Of a DNA stretch of 64,000 bases, positions 32,791 to 41,737 are shown one piece after another (the stretch's first letter is position 1; each line of letters opens with the position of its first letter). This DNA is from Chloroflexota bacterium (GTDB lineage Bacteria > Chloroflexota > Limnocylindria > Limnocylindrales > CSP1-4). The position numbers and the translations under genes were made by a program. The notes beneath the pieces were generated by a model that was not told where the DNA came from, searched no databases, and saw only the letters and a program-made list of their open reading frames with translations. The stretch is taken from NCBI GenBank assembly GCA_004297395.1, contig SCUO01000049.1, positions 31,606-95,605 of the forward strand, read 5' to 3'.

Positions 32791-34107
32791 ATGACGTCCC
32801 CGGCCGAGCGCGTCCAGCGCACCTACCTCCTGCTCACCCTCCTGACGACGCTGGCCGCGTCGTTCATCTGGGGGATCAACACCCTCTTCCTGCTCGACGC
32901 CGGGCTGAGCAACACGGAAGCCTTCGCAGCCAACGCGTTCTTCGCCCTCGGCCAGGTGATCTTCGAGGTGCCCACGGGCGTGGTCGCCGACACCCGGGGG
33001 CGGCGGTTCTCATTCCTGCTGGGCGCCGCGACACTCCTGCTCTCGACGCTCCTCTACCTCGGGATGTGGCAGGTCCATGCACCGTTCTGGGGCTGGGCGG
33101 TGTCGTCGGCGCTCCTGGGCCTGGGGTTCACGTTCTTCTCCGGCGCGACCGAGGCGTGGCTCGTGGATGCCCTCCACGCCACCGACTACAGGGGCAGCCT
33201 CGAGGCGGTCTTCGGACGGGCCCAGACCGTCGCCGGCGTGGCGATGCTGGGTGGCTCCGTGGCCGGAGGCATCATTGCCCAGGCGACCAACCTCGGGGTG
33301 CCCTACATCGTCCGGGCGGCGATGCTCGGGGTGACGCTCGTCGTCGCCTGGTGGTTCATGCGCGACCTGGGGTTCACGCCACAACAGGACGCCAGCCCGG
33401 TGAAGGCGGTCCGGACCGTCCTCCGCGGCTCCATCGATGCCGGCTTCCGCAACCCGCCCGTGCGCTGGCTGATGCTGGCCGGGCCGTTCGGGGCGGGCGT
33501 CGGCTTCTACGTGTTCTACGCGATGCAGCCGTACCTCCTGGAGCTGTACGGCGACGAGACCGCGTACGGTGTCGCCGGGCTTGCCGCGGCGATGGTCGCC
33601 GGGGCCCAGATCGTGGGTGGGCTCATCGCGCCCTGGGCGAGGCGGCTCTTCCGACGCCGAACCGACGCCCTCATCCTCGGGATCGTCGTCGATGTCGTCC
33701 TGCTCGCCGTCATCAGCCTGACGACCAGCTTTGCCATCGCCCTCGTGCTCCTCGCAATCTGGTGCCTGACGTTCGCCGTCCAGAGCCCGATGCGCCAGGC
33801 CTTCGTGAATGGCCTCATCCCGTCGGCCCAGCGGGCGACCGTGCTGTCGTTCGACAACCTCATGGGCTCGGCGGGTGGTGTCGTGGCCCAGCCGTTGCTG
33901 GGCCGCGTCGCCGACGTCAACGGCTACGCCGCGTCGTACCTCGTCTCGTCGGCGATCCAGGCGTTGAGCCTGCCGTTCGTGATCCTCGCCCGGCGCGAGC
34001 GAGCACCGTCCGATCCGATCACGGATGGCGAGGAGCCGATGACCTCGCGGCCAGGGACGGGGGCACCGCCACCGCCACCGCCACCACCCAGGTCACCCGC
34101 CGGGTGA
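32791..34107 (+). CDS. MFS transporter with polyproline C-terminus
   Basis: A 438-residue 12-helix transporter. GVVADTRGRRFSFLLG is the A-motif, and the region ATEAWLVDALHATDYRG resembles fluoroquinolone/tetracycline-type MFS proteins. The last 30 residues are soluble and end in eight consecutive prolines. TAGACT ends 9 nt before this ATG and only 3 nt before an ATG at 32785, so the leaderless model favours 32791. It may share the divergent promoter region with the MFS_3 gene. Confidence 0.87.
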   Translation: MTSPAERVQRTYLLLTLLTTLAASFIWGINTLFLLDAGLSNTEAFAANAFFALGQVIFEVPTGVVADTRGRRFSFLLGAATLLLSTLLYLGMWQVHAPFWGWAVSSALLGLGFTFFSGATEAWLVDALHATDYRGSLEAVFGRAQTVAGVAMLGGSVAGGIIAQATNLGVPYIVRAAMLGVTLVVAWWFMRDLGFTPQQDASPVKAVRTVLRGSIDAGFRNPPVRWLMLAGPFGAGVGFYVFYAMQPYLLELYGDETAYGVAGLAAAMVAGAQIVGGLIAPWARRLFRRRTDALILGIVVDVVLLAVISLTTSFAIALVLLAIWCLTFAVQSPMRQAFVNGLIPSAQRATVLSFDNLMGSAGGVVAQPLLGRVADVNGYAASYLVSSAIQALSLPFVILARRERAPSDPITDGEEPMTSRPGTGAPPPPPPPPRSPAG

Positions 34108-34360
34108 GCCCGGCCCGCGGACAGCTCGGACGCTCGGGTCGGTAGGACCTCGGTCGGCGGCCACGTCCACCCAAAACCTGTCGCGCCCCCGTTACGCGAG
34201 GTGGGCGCCAGGGCATTGACGAGCCGACAAGCCGCCGTTCACGATCGCCCGGACGATGGAAGCTGGCGCCGCGGCCGCAGCCCCCGCGTTCCCTGATCCG
34301 GCGGATCCGCCCCCCGAGCCTCGATCCACTCCGGCCGCGCCGTCGGGACAGGAGGTCGCC

Positions 34361-35665
34361 ATGCCCGCGTCGAAGCCACGCATCCTGACGGCCAGGGCGA
34401 TGCCCGAAGCCGCAGCCCCCTGGTCGACGCCCGTCGCGCGCCGGCGGCTGAGCCGGCGGACGTTCCTCAAGTGGAGCGGGGCCGCCGGGCTCGCGGCGGC
34501 GAGCGGAACCTACTGGTCCACCGGCCCGACGGTTCGGCGGGCGCGGGCCGCAACGCCCGCCGACACCCCGCTGAAGCACGTGATCATCTCGATGCAGGAG
34601 AACCGATCGTTCGACCACTACTTCGGCTATGCCGACTGGATCGGTGCCTGGGGCCCACCACCTGGCTGGTCACAGCCCGACGGCCAGGGCGGCACGGTCG
34701 CCCCGTATCACTTCGAACGCCTCGCGACGCCGGATGTCCCCCACGGCTGGAACGCGATCCACGAGCAGGTCAACGACGGCGCGATGGACGGCTTCTACAC
34801 CAACGCCGGCATCTGGGCCCTCGGCTACTACCTCGCCGAGGACCTGCCGTTCTACTACTCGCTCCACGAGAATTCGACGCTGGCGGTGAACTTCTTCTGC
34901 TCGCAGCTCGGCCCGACCTGGCCGAACCGCTTCTATCACATGGCCGGCACGTCGGGCGGGATCACCACGAACGGCGTCTGGGGCTACGGCGTCTTCGACT
35001 ACCCGATGATCCTCGACCTCCTCGATGCCGCCGGGGTCAGCTGGAAGACCTACAGCATCGGCATGGACAGCGTGCCCTACGGCAACACCGACAACGTCGC
35101 GGTCTTCTGGGAGAACTTCGCCAACGACCAGCGAACGCACGGCAGCAAGGGCTCGCTGCTGAACGACATGCGCAAGGACCGGCTGCCCCAGGTGTCGTTC
35201 GTCATCCCGAGCTATGCCCGCGGCTGGGATGAGCACCCGCCGGCCGACGTCTCGATCGGGATGGCCATCCAGGAGGAGCTCGTGACAGCCCTCCGGGAGT
35301 CGCCCGCCTGGGACAGCTCCGCCTACATCATCACGTACGACGAGCACGGCGGGTACTTCGACCACGTTCCCCCGCCGGTGGTCGACGCGTTCGGCCTGGG
35401 CGTCCGGATCCCGACCTGGATCATCTCGCCCTGGGCCAAGGCCGGCTACCTCGACCCGAGCCTCTACGAGATCACGTCGATCCTGAAGTTCCTCGAGCGG
35501 CTCCACGGGCTGCCGACCCTCGCCTCGGTCAACCACCTGTTCGACAAGGGCACGCCGACGGGCGGCAACTACCAGGCCGCCGGCGACGCGGACGTCGGGC
35601 CGCCGGCCCCGCCGCGCGACGACATCGGCGAGCTCGGCGACCTGTTCAACGCGTTCACGTTCTGA
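34361..35665 (+). CDS. Tat-exported phosphoesterase (acid phosphatase/phospholipase C family)
   Basis: A 434-residue secreted enzyme of the phosphoesterase family. A Tat signal, SRRTFLK at residues 31-37 followed by a hydrophobic stretch, fits folded export. The catalytic core starts ENRSFDHYFGY (residues 80-90), with later conserved TYDEHGGYFDHVPPP and TWIISPWAKAGYLDP. Family members hydrolyse phosphomonoesters or phospholipids. AGGAGG lies 6 nt before the ATG. It converges with the ABC-2 genes. Confidence 0.9.
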   Translation: MPASKPRILTARAMPEAAAPWSTPVARRRLSRRTFLKWSGAAGLAAASGTYWSTGPTVRRARAATPADTPLKHVIISMQENRSFDHYFGYADWIGAWGPPPGWSQPDGQGGTVAPYHFERLATPDVPHGWNAIHEQVNDGAMDGFYTNAGIWALGYYLAEDLPFYYSLHENSTLAVNFFCSQLGPTWPNRFYHMAGTSGGITTNGVWGYGVFDYPMILDLLDAAGVSWKTYSIGMDSVPYGNTDNVAVFWENFANDQRTHGSKGSLLNDMRKDRLPQVSFVIPSYARGWDEHPPADVSIGMAIQEELVTALRESPAWDSSAYIITYDEHGGYFDHVPPPVVDAFGLGVRIPTWIISPWAKAGYLDPSLYEITSILKFLERLHGLPTLASVNHLFDKGTPTGGNYQAAGDADVGPPAPPRDDIGELGDLFNAFTF

Positions 35666-35704
35666 CGGACCGAGTCCGGCCGGCCTGGTCTGCGGGCCGA
35701 GCCC

Positions 35705-36874
35705 TCAGCCCACGATCACCCGGCGGAATCGGACCGTCGCCAGACCAAGGAGCACCACTGCGAAGCCGAGCAGGACCGCCAGCTCCGGCAGGATCCCGGT
35801 CAGGCCGGCCCCGTCGAAGGTGATTGCCCGGAACGCATCCATCGCCCAGGCGTGGGGCGTCAGGTGGCCGAGCGTCCGCATCGCCTCGGGGAAGACCTCG
35901 GGCGGGACCATCGTCCCGCCGAGGAGCCCGAAGCCCATGCCCAGGGCCGGCCCGATGGCGCCGGCCTGGCTGGCGTTCCGGGCCACCGCCCCGATCAGCA
36001 TCGCCGCGCCGGCGGCGACGAACGAGAAGGCCACAACGATCGCCAGGGCGGCGGCCGGATCGCCCCACTCGACGCCGAACAGGAGCGTCGAGGCGATGAC
36101 GATGAAGAGCCCCTGGAACAGGGCCAGCGCCAGGCGCCCCACGCCCTCGCCAATGATGATCACGCCCGCCCCGGTGGGCGTCGAGAACATCCGCCGGGAG
36201 ATCCCGAGCTGGCGGGTGACGATGAGCTCGGTCGCCCCGGTCAGCGATGTCAGGAACATGAACAGGATGAGCTGGCTCTGGGCCCCGATCGAGAAGCCGC
36301 TCGGCGTCTGCGCCGAGACCTCGCCGGCCGCCGCCGTGACCACGACCGCCACCCCGGGCGCCGCCGCCGACGCCGCCTTCGCGGCGGTGAGCGCCGCGTC
36401 GAAGGTCGACCCTGTCTGCCCGGCACCGAAGCGGGCGGCGCGGACGAGGGCCTCGATCGAGGCCACGGCTCGCTCCACCGGAGCCCGCCCGGCGATCGAG
36501 CCGGTCGTCGGGGCCTCGACGTACACGACCGGAGCCCGGCCGCCCGACCGGAGCGCGTCATCGAAGCCGGCCTGGACCGTGAGCCCGAAGGCAACGGTCC
36601 CCCGGGCCACCGCGTCCTCGAGCTCCGCCGCCGAGCCGTAGGTCCGGAGCTCCAGCTGCGAGCCGTCGGTCGGCGCGATCGCGGCGACGAGCTCGCCGGA
36701 CAGGGTCGAGCCGTCGAGATCGGCGATGCCCAGCCGGAGCGTCCCCTGGCCGCCGAAGGTGATCCCGAGGACGATGATCAGGATCATCGGCAGGATGATG
36801 ATGAAGAACAGTCCCAGCCTGTCGCGCAGGGTCCGCCGGAAGTTCGCGCCGGCGATCGCGAGGATGCGGCTCAT
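35705..36874 (-). CDS. ABC-2 type permease (second subunit)
   Basis: A 389-residue permease of the ABC-2/YhgE-like layout. One helix near residues 20-40 (LGLFFIIILPMILIIVLG) precedes a large extracytoplasmic region. Five helices follow from about residue 210, with MGFGLLGGTMVPPEVFPE typical of ABC-2 exporters. The ATG overlaps the stop of the first permease by 4 bp. With it and the ATPase at 38060 it should form one exporter. Confidence 0.88.
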   Translation of the reverse strand: MSRILAIAGANFRRTLRDRLGLFFIIILPMILIIVLGITFGGQGTLRLGIADLDGSTLSGELVAAIAPTDGSQLELRTYGSAAELEDAVARGTVAFGLTVQAGFDDALRSGGRAPVVYVEAPTTGSIAGRAPVERAVASIEALVRAARFGAGQTGSTFDAALTAAKAASAAAPGVAVVVTAAAGEVSAQTPSGFSIGAQSQLILFMFLTSLTGATELIVTRQLGISRRMFSTPTGAGVIIIGEGVGRLALALFQGLFIVIASTLLFGVEWGDPAAALAIVVAFSFVAAGAAMLIGAVARNASQAGAIGPALGMGFGLLGGTMVPPEVFPEAMRTLGHLTPHAWAMDAFRAITFDGAGLTGILPELAVLLGFAVVLLGLATVRFRRVIVG

Positions 36875-38049
36875 CGGACGGTCAGCGCGGCCCGCGCCCG
36901 GACCAGGCCGATGGCACCCGTCAGCGCGCCGATCGCGAGGAGGATCCCGATGGACGGCCCCAGGTCGGCCAGCGTGGCGGCATCCGAGGCCAGGGTGTCG
37001 ACGCCGCGGAGGAACCAGTAGTGGGGCGTCACCTGGGCGGCGACCGCGAGGCCCTCGGGGGCCTGGCTGACCGGGATGAAGACGCCGCCGAGCGCGGCCA
37101 GTGACAGGGCCACGATCGCGTTCAGGCCGCCCGCCTGCTGCGGCGTGCGGGCGATCGACGAGACGAGGGTCGAGATCCCCATCGCCGCCACGACCGCGGC
37201 CAGGATGAGCGGGACGAGCAGTGCCGGCGGACCCCAGTCCGCGCCCTGCAGGACGGTCGTGGCGATGGCCAGGACGCCCATTGCCACGAGCCCGAGGACG
37301 AACCCGGCGATCGACGCCCCGGCCAGGATTGACCAGCCCGGGATCGGCGCGGCGAGGTACCGGCTCATCGTCCCGACCTCGCGGTCGGCGACGAGGGACA
37401 GGGCGCCATACTGGGTCGCGAAGAACACGAACATGATCGCCATCGCGGCGCCGTAGAAGGTCGCGAGGTCGGCCTGGCGCCGATCGAGGGCCGCCGTCGA
37501 AACGGCGATCGGGCCGGGCTCGCCGGCCGCGGCCTGGGCCGCCGAGATCGTGGCGGCATCGGGCATCGAGCCGCCGGCCACGGCCGTCGCGACCATGAGC
37601 TGCACGCCCCCGACCGCCTGGGCGAACCGCTCGACCGCGGACCGGGCGATCTCGAGCGACAGCGGGAACTCGCCGCCGACGATCCGAATTTCAGCCGGCT
37701 GGCCCGACTCGACCGCGGCGGTCAACCCGGCCGGGATGATGATCGCGGCGGAGGCCTGGTCGGATTCGACCTCCGAGATCGCTTCGGACTCGCTCGACAG
37801 CGCGTCCACGTCGGCCACGCCGGCCTCGGCCAGCGAGCCGAGGACGTCGTCGACGAGGATCGCCGCAACGTGGTCCCGGTCGTTGTCGACGACGACGAAG
37901 CGGGTGTGGAACGCGGAGAACTCGTTCGGGATCAGGATCGAGAAGGCCAGCGCCAGTCCGAGCGGCGTCAGGACCGCGAAGATGATGGCCGAGCGGTCGC
38001 GGAGTCGCTGACGGAGGATCCGGGCGGCGATGACGAGGGCGATGCGCAT
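36871..38049 (-). CDS. ABC-2 type permease (first subunit)
   Basis: A 392-residue permease similar to its downstream partner: an N-terminal helix (AIIFAVLTPLGLALAFSI), an extracytoplasmic domain to about residue 220, then six helices including LAALGGVFIPVSQAPEGLA. It lies 10 bp from the ATPase gene. The two permeases probably make a heterodimer; the cargo is not indicated. Confidence 0.88.
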   Translation of the reverse strand: MRIALVIAARILRQRLRDRSAIIFAVLTPLGLALAFSILIPNEFSAFHTRFVVVDNDRDHVAAILVDDVLGSLAEAGVADVDALSSESEAISEVESDQASAAIIIPAGLTAAVESGQPAEIRIVGGEFPLSLEIARSAVERFAQAVGGVQLMVATAVAGGSMPDAATISAAQAAAGEPGPIAVSTAALDRRQADLATFYGAAMAIMFVFFATQYGALSLVADREVGTMSRYLAAPIPGWSILAGASIAGFVLGLVAMGVLAIATTVLQGADWGPPALLVPLILAAVVAAMGISTLVSSIARTPQQAGGLNAIVALSLAALGGVFIPVSQAPEGLAVAAQVTPHYWFLRGVDTLASDAATLADLGPSIGILLAIGALTGAIGLVRARAALTVR

Positions 38050-38059
38050 GGCTCGCTCC

Positions 38060-39079
38060 TCAGTCCCGGAGGGCCTTGCCGGTCAGGTGGAGGAAGACCG
38101 CCTCGAGGTCGGGCTCGATGACCTCGACCGAGCGAATCGCGAGCCCGTCGCCCGAGAGCGCCTGGAGGAGCTGGGGGAGCATCGTTCGGCCGTTCGTCAC
38201 GAGGAGATCCAGGCCACCCTCGCGGACGGTCGCGCCGTGGACCCCGGGCAGTGCCCTGGCCACGTTGGCCGCAGCCTGGAGGTCTCCGCCGGCCGCCAGC
38301 GCGATCCGGTCGCGCTGGCCGACGAGCTCGACCAGCTCGCGACGCGTGCCCTCGGCCCGGATCCTGCCCTCGTCGATGATCCCGACCCGGTCGCAGAGGC
38401 GCTCCGCCTCCTCCATGTAATGGGTCGTGTACAGGATCGCCATGCCCTCCCGGCCGAGCTCCTGGACGCTCGACAGGATCGCGTTGCGGCTCTGTGGGTC
38501 GACGCCCACGGTGGGCTCGTCGAGGACGAGGAGCCTGGGTCGATGGAGCAGCCCGATGGCGATGTTCAGGCGGCGCTTCATGCCGCCCGAGAACTGCTCG
38601 GTCCGGTCCTTCGCCCGGTCGGCCAGGCCTATGACCTCGAGGAGCTCGGCGACCCGCGCCGCCAGGGACCGCCCGCCGAGGCCGTACAGCTGGCCGAAGA
38701 AGGTGAGGTTCTCGCGCGCCGTCAGGTCCGGGTAGATCGCCAGATCCTGGGGCACGTAGCCGATGGCAGCCTTGGCCGCCGTCGTCCCGGGCTGGATCGG
38801 CTTGCCATCGACCACGACGTCGCCGCCGTCGCGGACGAGGAGCCCGCAGATCATCGAGATCGATGTCGTCTTGCCGGCGCCGTTCGGGCCGAGCAGGCCG
38901 TAGGTCTCGCCCCGGGCGATCTCGAAGCCGACGCCATCGACCGCGAGGCGATCGCCGAAGCGCTTCACCAGCCCGGTGCAGACGAGCGTCGGGGCGCCCA
39001 CGACCCCGGCTGCGGGAGGCGAGGCTGGCGCGTCGTCGGCCTCAGCTCGTGGATTCGGCGCTGACGCCGCTGCGGACAT
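38060..39079 (-). CDS. ABC-2 exporter ATPase (CcmA/DrrA type)
   Basis: A 339-residue ATPase with Walker A GPNGAGKTT, Q-loop YVPQDLAIYPDLTARE, signature FSGGMKRRLNIAIGL, Walker B LLVLDEPTVGVDPQSR and H-loop TTHYMEEAERLCDR. A 75-residue C-terminal extension follows, as in DrrA-like proteins. The ATG at 39079 has GAGGAGG upstream. It is first in the ATPase-permease-permease operon. Confidence 0.93.
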   Translation of the reverse strand: MSAAASAPNPRAEADDAPASPPAAGVVGAPTLVCTGLVKRFGDRLAVDGVGFEIARGETYGLLGPNGAGKTTSISMICGLLVRDGGDVVVDGKPIQPGTTAAKAAIGYVPQDLAIYPDLTARENLTFFGQLYGLGGRSLAARVAELLEVIGLADRAKDRTEQFSGGMKRRLNIAIGLLHRPRLLVLDEPTVGVDPQSRNAILSSVQELGREGMAILYTTHYMEEAERLCDRVGIIDEGRIRAEGTRRELVELVGQRDRIALAAGGDLQAAANVARALPGVHGATVREGGLDLLVTNGRTMLPQLLQALSGDGLAIRSVEVIEPDLEAVFLHLTGKALRD

Positions 39080-39250
39080 CGGGGGATCCTCCTCTTGCCG
39101 GCCGCGAGCCTCGCCACGCGCCAGGCACCGCACGGGGCGCCAGCCGCAAGGATGACCGGCACCTGCCCGCCCGGGCGCGGGCCGTGGCGCCCGAAGGCGG
39201 GGGACGAACGGACCGTCGCGAGGCCTGACCCTGACTGCGCTCGGCCCGGC

Positions 39251-40150
39251 TCAGCTGTCGAGGCAGGCCCGGACGAGATCCGCCCCGTCGGACTGACGCC
39301 GCAGCACCACCCAGCGGGCCGATCCGGCCCCATCGACCGGCCAGGCCGCGGCCTCGAGCATGTCGCCGGGCTCCGCCGACGCCGCGTACTCGATCGCGAT
39401 CCGGCGCGGAATTGCCGTCGAAGCCGCCGCGTCGCCCGCCTCGGCGACCGCCTCCTCGAGCCAGTCGAGGTAGACCGCGTTGTTGACGTGACCCATCGGG
39501 TCGAGGTCCTGGGGCCGGACCCGGAGCGTCAGCCGGCAAGCCTCCGGCGACACCGGCGGGAGCGCGACCCGGATGATGTCGGCGTCGAGCTCGATGTTCG
39601 GGAAGGCGTCGCCGAAGTCCGGCGGAATGCGCATGATCCGCCCCCGGTCGTCGACGATGACCCAGTCGGTCGAGGCGACCGCGGCGAGCGTGCCATCGGC
39701 GAGGCGGAACTCGGCCCGTCGGCGGGCCCAGATCCGGCGGTGGCCGATGACCGCGGTCGCGACCCTGAGGGTCCGGCCCATGGCGACCGGCGCGAGGACC
39801 TCGAGCTCGACCGAGCGGACCACCCACCAGCGCCCGCGCTCCGTGTACCAGCTCCGGTCGAAGCCAAGGTCCTCGGAGTGCCGCCAGGCGATGTCCTGGG
39901 CGTAGCGGAGGAGGGCCGATGTCCGCACGAGGCCGTCCGCACCGGCCTCGTCGAAGCGGACCCGGTAGCCGGCCTCGAAGCCGTTGTCGACACCGGCGAC
40001 CGGCCGAGCCTGCCGGCCGGCGAGGCCCGGGTCCAGCGCCGGATGTGGGCCAGCTGGGCCAATCCCGACTGCGGCGGCCATACCTGCCCCGATCAGCCGA
40101 CCGGTCTGCTGACGACCGCGCGGCCCGCCGTCGGCGTTCGTCGAGCTCAC
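39251..40150 (-). CDS. acyl-ACP thioesterase-like double hotdog protein
   Basis: A 299-residue protein. After a 55-residue low-complexity leader it has the acyl-ACP thioesterase layout: a first hotdog with RTSALLRYAQDIAWRHSEDLG and YTERGRWWVVRSVELEVLAPV, and a second with RVRPQDLDPMGHVNNAVYLDWLE. The second carries the HVNN motif used for catalysis in FatA/FatB relatives. It probably releases fatty acids or acts on another acyl-thioester. The GTG start overlaps the nuclease-like gene stop. Confidence 0.82.
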   Translation of the reverse strand: MSSTNADGGPRGRQQTGRLIGAGMAAAVGIGPAGPHPALDPGLAGRQARPVAGVDNGFEAGYRVRFDEAGADGLVRTSALLRYAQDIAWRHSEDLGFDRSWYTERGRWWVVRSVELEVLAPVAMGRTLRVATAVIGHRRIWARRRAEFRLADGTLAAVASTDWVIVDDRGRIMRIPPDFGDAFPNIELDADIIRVALPPVSPEACRLTLRVRPQDLDPMGHVNNAVYLDWLEEAVAEAGDAAASTAIPRRIAIEYAASAEPGDMLEAAAWPVDGAGSARWVVLRRQSDGADLVRACLDS

Positions 40151-40842
40151 GAGGCGGCCTCCGCCCGGCGGCCGGCCAGCCGGTCCAGGGTCTCGATCGT
40201 GACCAGGCGGGTGCCCGTCCTCGGCGCCGTGTGGCGGGCAAGGCGGACCTCGCAGGATCGTCGGGCATCGAAGATGACGAGGACGGGCAGGAGGCGATCG
40301 CCTTCTGCCGCGGCGTGGCCGCGCGCGTCGTCGAGCTGGTGGAGCACGTCGGCCGAGATGCCGCGCGCGCCCCACTTGCAGTCGTAGGCCTCGGCGGCGC
40401 CGGGTGTCTCGACGGTCACGTCGTACGGGTGGATCTCGGCCGGGACGCCGTCGAACAGGATCCGTCGCTCGCGCCGGATGGCGTCGGCCGCGACCCGGCG
40501 GGCCAGGAGGAGCTCCGTGACGGCTTCCACGATCGCACCCCGGAACTGGCTGCGCACCTGCTCGCCGCGCGTGGCCACGGCGAGCGAGACGGCGAGGATC
40601 GCCTCGGACCGGTCCCGCTCGGCGCTGCCCTCGGCCGCGGCGACCGAGCCGAAGAGGGTCGGGAACATCGACCGCCAGGGCTCGGCGGCGTCGGATTCAC
40701 CGTTCATGACGGCGCGTGCCAGGACTCGCTGGGCCGCGGTCGCGTCGGCCAGGAGCGCCGCCGCGCGCGCAACGAGCGGGTCCGCCTGGATCCCCGCGTA
40801 GACGACGGCGCGCGCGTCCCTCGCCGCGTCCTGGAACCTCAT
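40147..40842 (-). CDS. hypothetical protein with PD-(D/E)XK-like nuclease motif
   Basis: A 231-residue protein of unknown family. A helical N-terminal half leads to HPYDVTVETPGAAEAYDCKWG. Aspartate 141 and the D-C-K triplet at 154-156 fit the D...(D/E)xK pattern of restriction-like nucleases, and PVLVIFDARR could be the following strand. This is my inference; a structural comparison is needed. It lies 7 bp after a 118-residue gene and overlaps the thioesterase by 4 bp. Confidence 0.6.
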   Translation of the reverse strand: MRFQDAARDARAVVYAGIQADPLVARAAALLADATAAQRVLARAVMNGESDAAEPWRSMFPTLFGSVAAAEGSAERDRSEAILAVSLAVATRGEQVRSQFRGAIVEAVTELLLARRVAADAIRRERRILFDGVPAEIHPYDVTVETPGAAEAYDCKWGARGISADVLHQLDDARGHAAAEGDRLLPVLVIFDARRSCEVRLARHTAPRTGTRLVTIETLDRLAGRRAEAAS

Positions 40843-40849
40843 CGAGGCA

Positions 40850-41206
40850 TCACCAGGCCGACTCGCCGAGGGCGACGAGCGTGGCCTGGGGCAGGGTCGA
40901 GAGCCAGTCGATGGCGCGATGGGGATCGCCGACCATGTCGGCCTCGGCGACCAGACGGTCCAGGGCGGCCTCGAGCTCGGGCGGGGGTGGCAGGGCTGGC
41001 GATGGGTGCGAGGACGAGGGGGACTGTGGCGCCGCTGCCCCGTGTGCCGCTGCCCCGCTCCCGGCGGCGACGGCTCGAAGCCTGGCGACCCAGACGGTCT
41101 CGAGGTCATGGACGTACGTCCACTCATCCTCGATCGTCTCGCCCAGGGCGACGAGCCGCCCGATTGCCTCGACGACGCGCTCGACGAGCGCTCGGCTGTC
41201 AGTCAC
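40850..41206 (-). CDS. conserved small hypothetical protein
   Basis: A 118-residue acidic, helical protein. The N-terminal half (LVERVVEAIGRLVALGETIEDEWTYVHDLETVWV) is amphipathic helix, a Pro/Ser/Ala linker follows, then a second helical part (ELEAALDRLVAEADMVGDP). I do not recognise the family. Close spacing suggests it is the partner of the nuclease-like protein. Confidence 0.6.
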   Translation of the reverse strand: MTDSRALVERVVEAIGRLVALGETIEDEWTYVHDLETVWVARLRAVAAGSGAAAHGAAAPQSPSSSHPSPALPPPPELEAALDRLVAEADMVGDPHRAIDWLSTLPQATLVALGESAW

Positions 41207-41319
41207 GGAAGAAGCCTACCGCCCACCGATCGATGCGCGAGGGCGGCCGGGGTGTGTGCGAACCGGAGGCCGGTCAAGAGGGCGGCCAGAAGTGGCCGGC
41301 GGAAAAGGGAGCGCCGAGG

Positions 41320-41610
41320 TCAGGCGGTCGTGGAGCTCCGAGCGGGCGCGTCCGGTGGCGCCACGGCGAACCGGGCTGCCCGGGCGATCCGCGGCCGTTC
41401 GACCCCGCCGAGCACTCGCTCGGCCCTGGCGCGGAGCTGCTCTAGGCGCCGGCGTGCGGCGTCATCCCAGGCGCGGGAGTAGGCGGCCGTCGCCTCGCGG
41501 CGGATCAGCTCGCCCTCGCGTCGGTGGCCGGTCAGCTCGAGCGAGCCGACGCGTTCCAGGACGGCGCGATAGAGCTCTGGCAGCTCGTGGGCCGGGGAGA
41601 TGCCTTCCAC
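41320..41610 (-). CDS. hypothetical small helical protein
   Basis: About 96 residues if GTG at 41610 is used, rich in charged helix (ELYRAVLERVGSLEL, RREATAAYSRAWDDAARRRLEQLRARAERVL). The frame extends further upstream but would run over the divergent SDR gene. No Shine-Dalgarno or -10 box is clear, so the start is uncertain. No family is recognised. Confidence 0.45.
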   Translation of the reverse strand: MEGISPAHELPELYRAVLERVGSLELTGHRREGELIRREATAAYSRAWDDAARRRLEQLRARAERVLGGVERPRIARAARFAVAPPDAPARSSTTA

Positions 41611-41737
41611 GTTGTCGAGGATCGTCGCATTGGGTCGCGGAGGGAATAGCCCGCTCGTCCCATTCGCGGCCCGGCATTCGGCGCGCGGGTTGTACGCTCC
41701 GGCTGTCGGAACGTCAGCCAGCGCAGAATGGGGTGCC

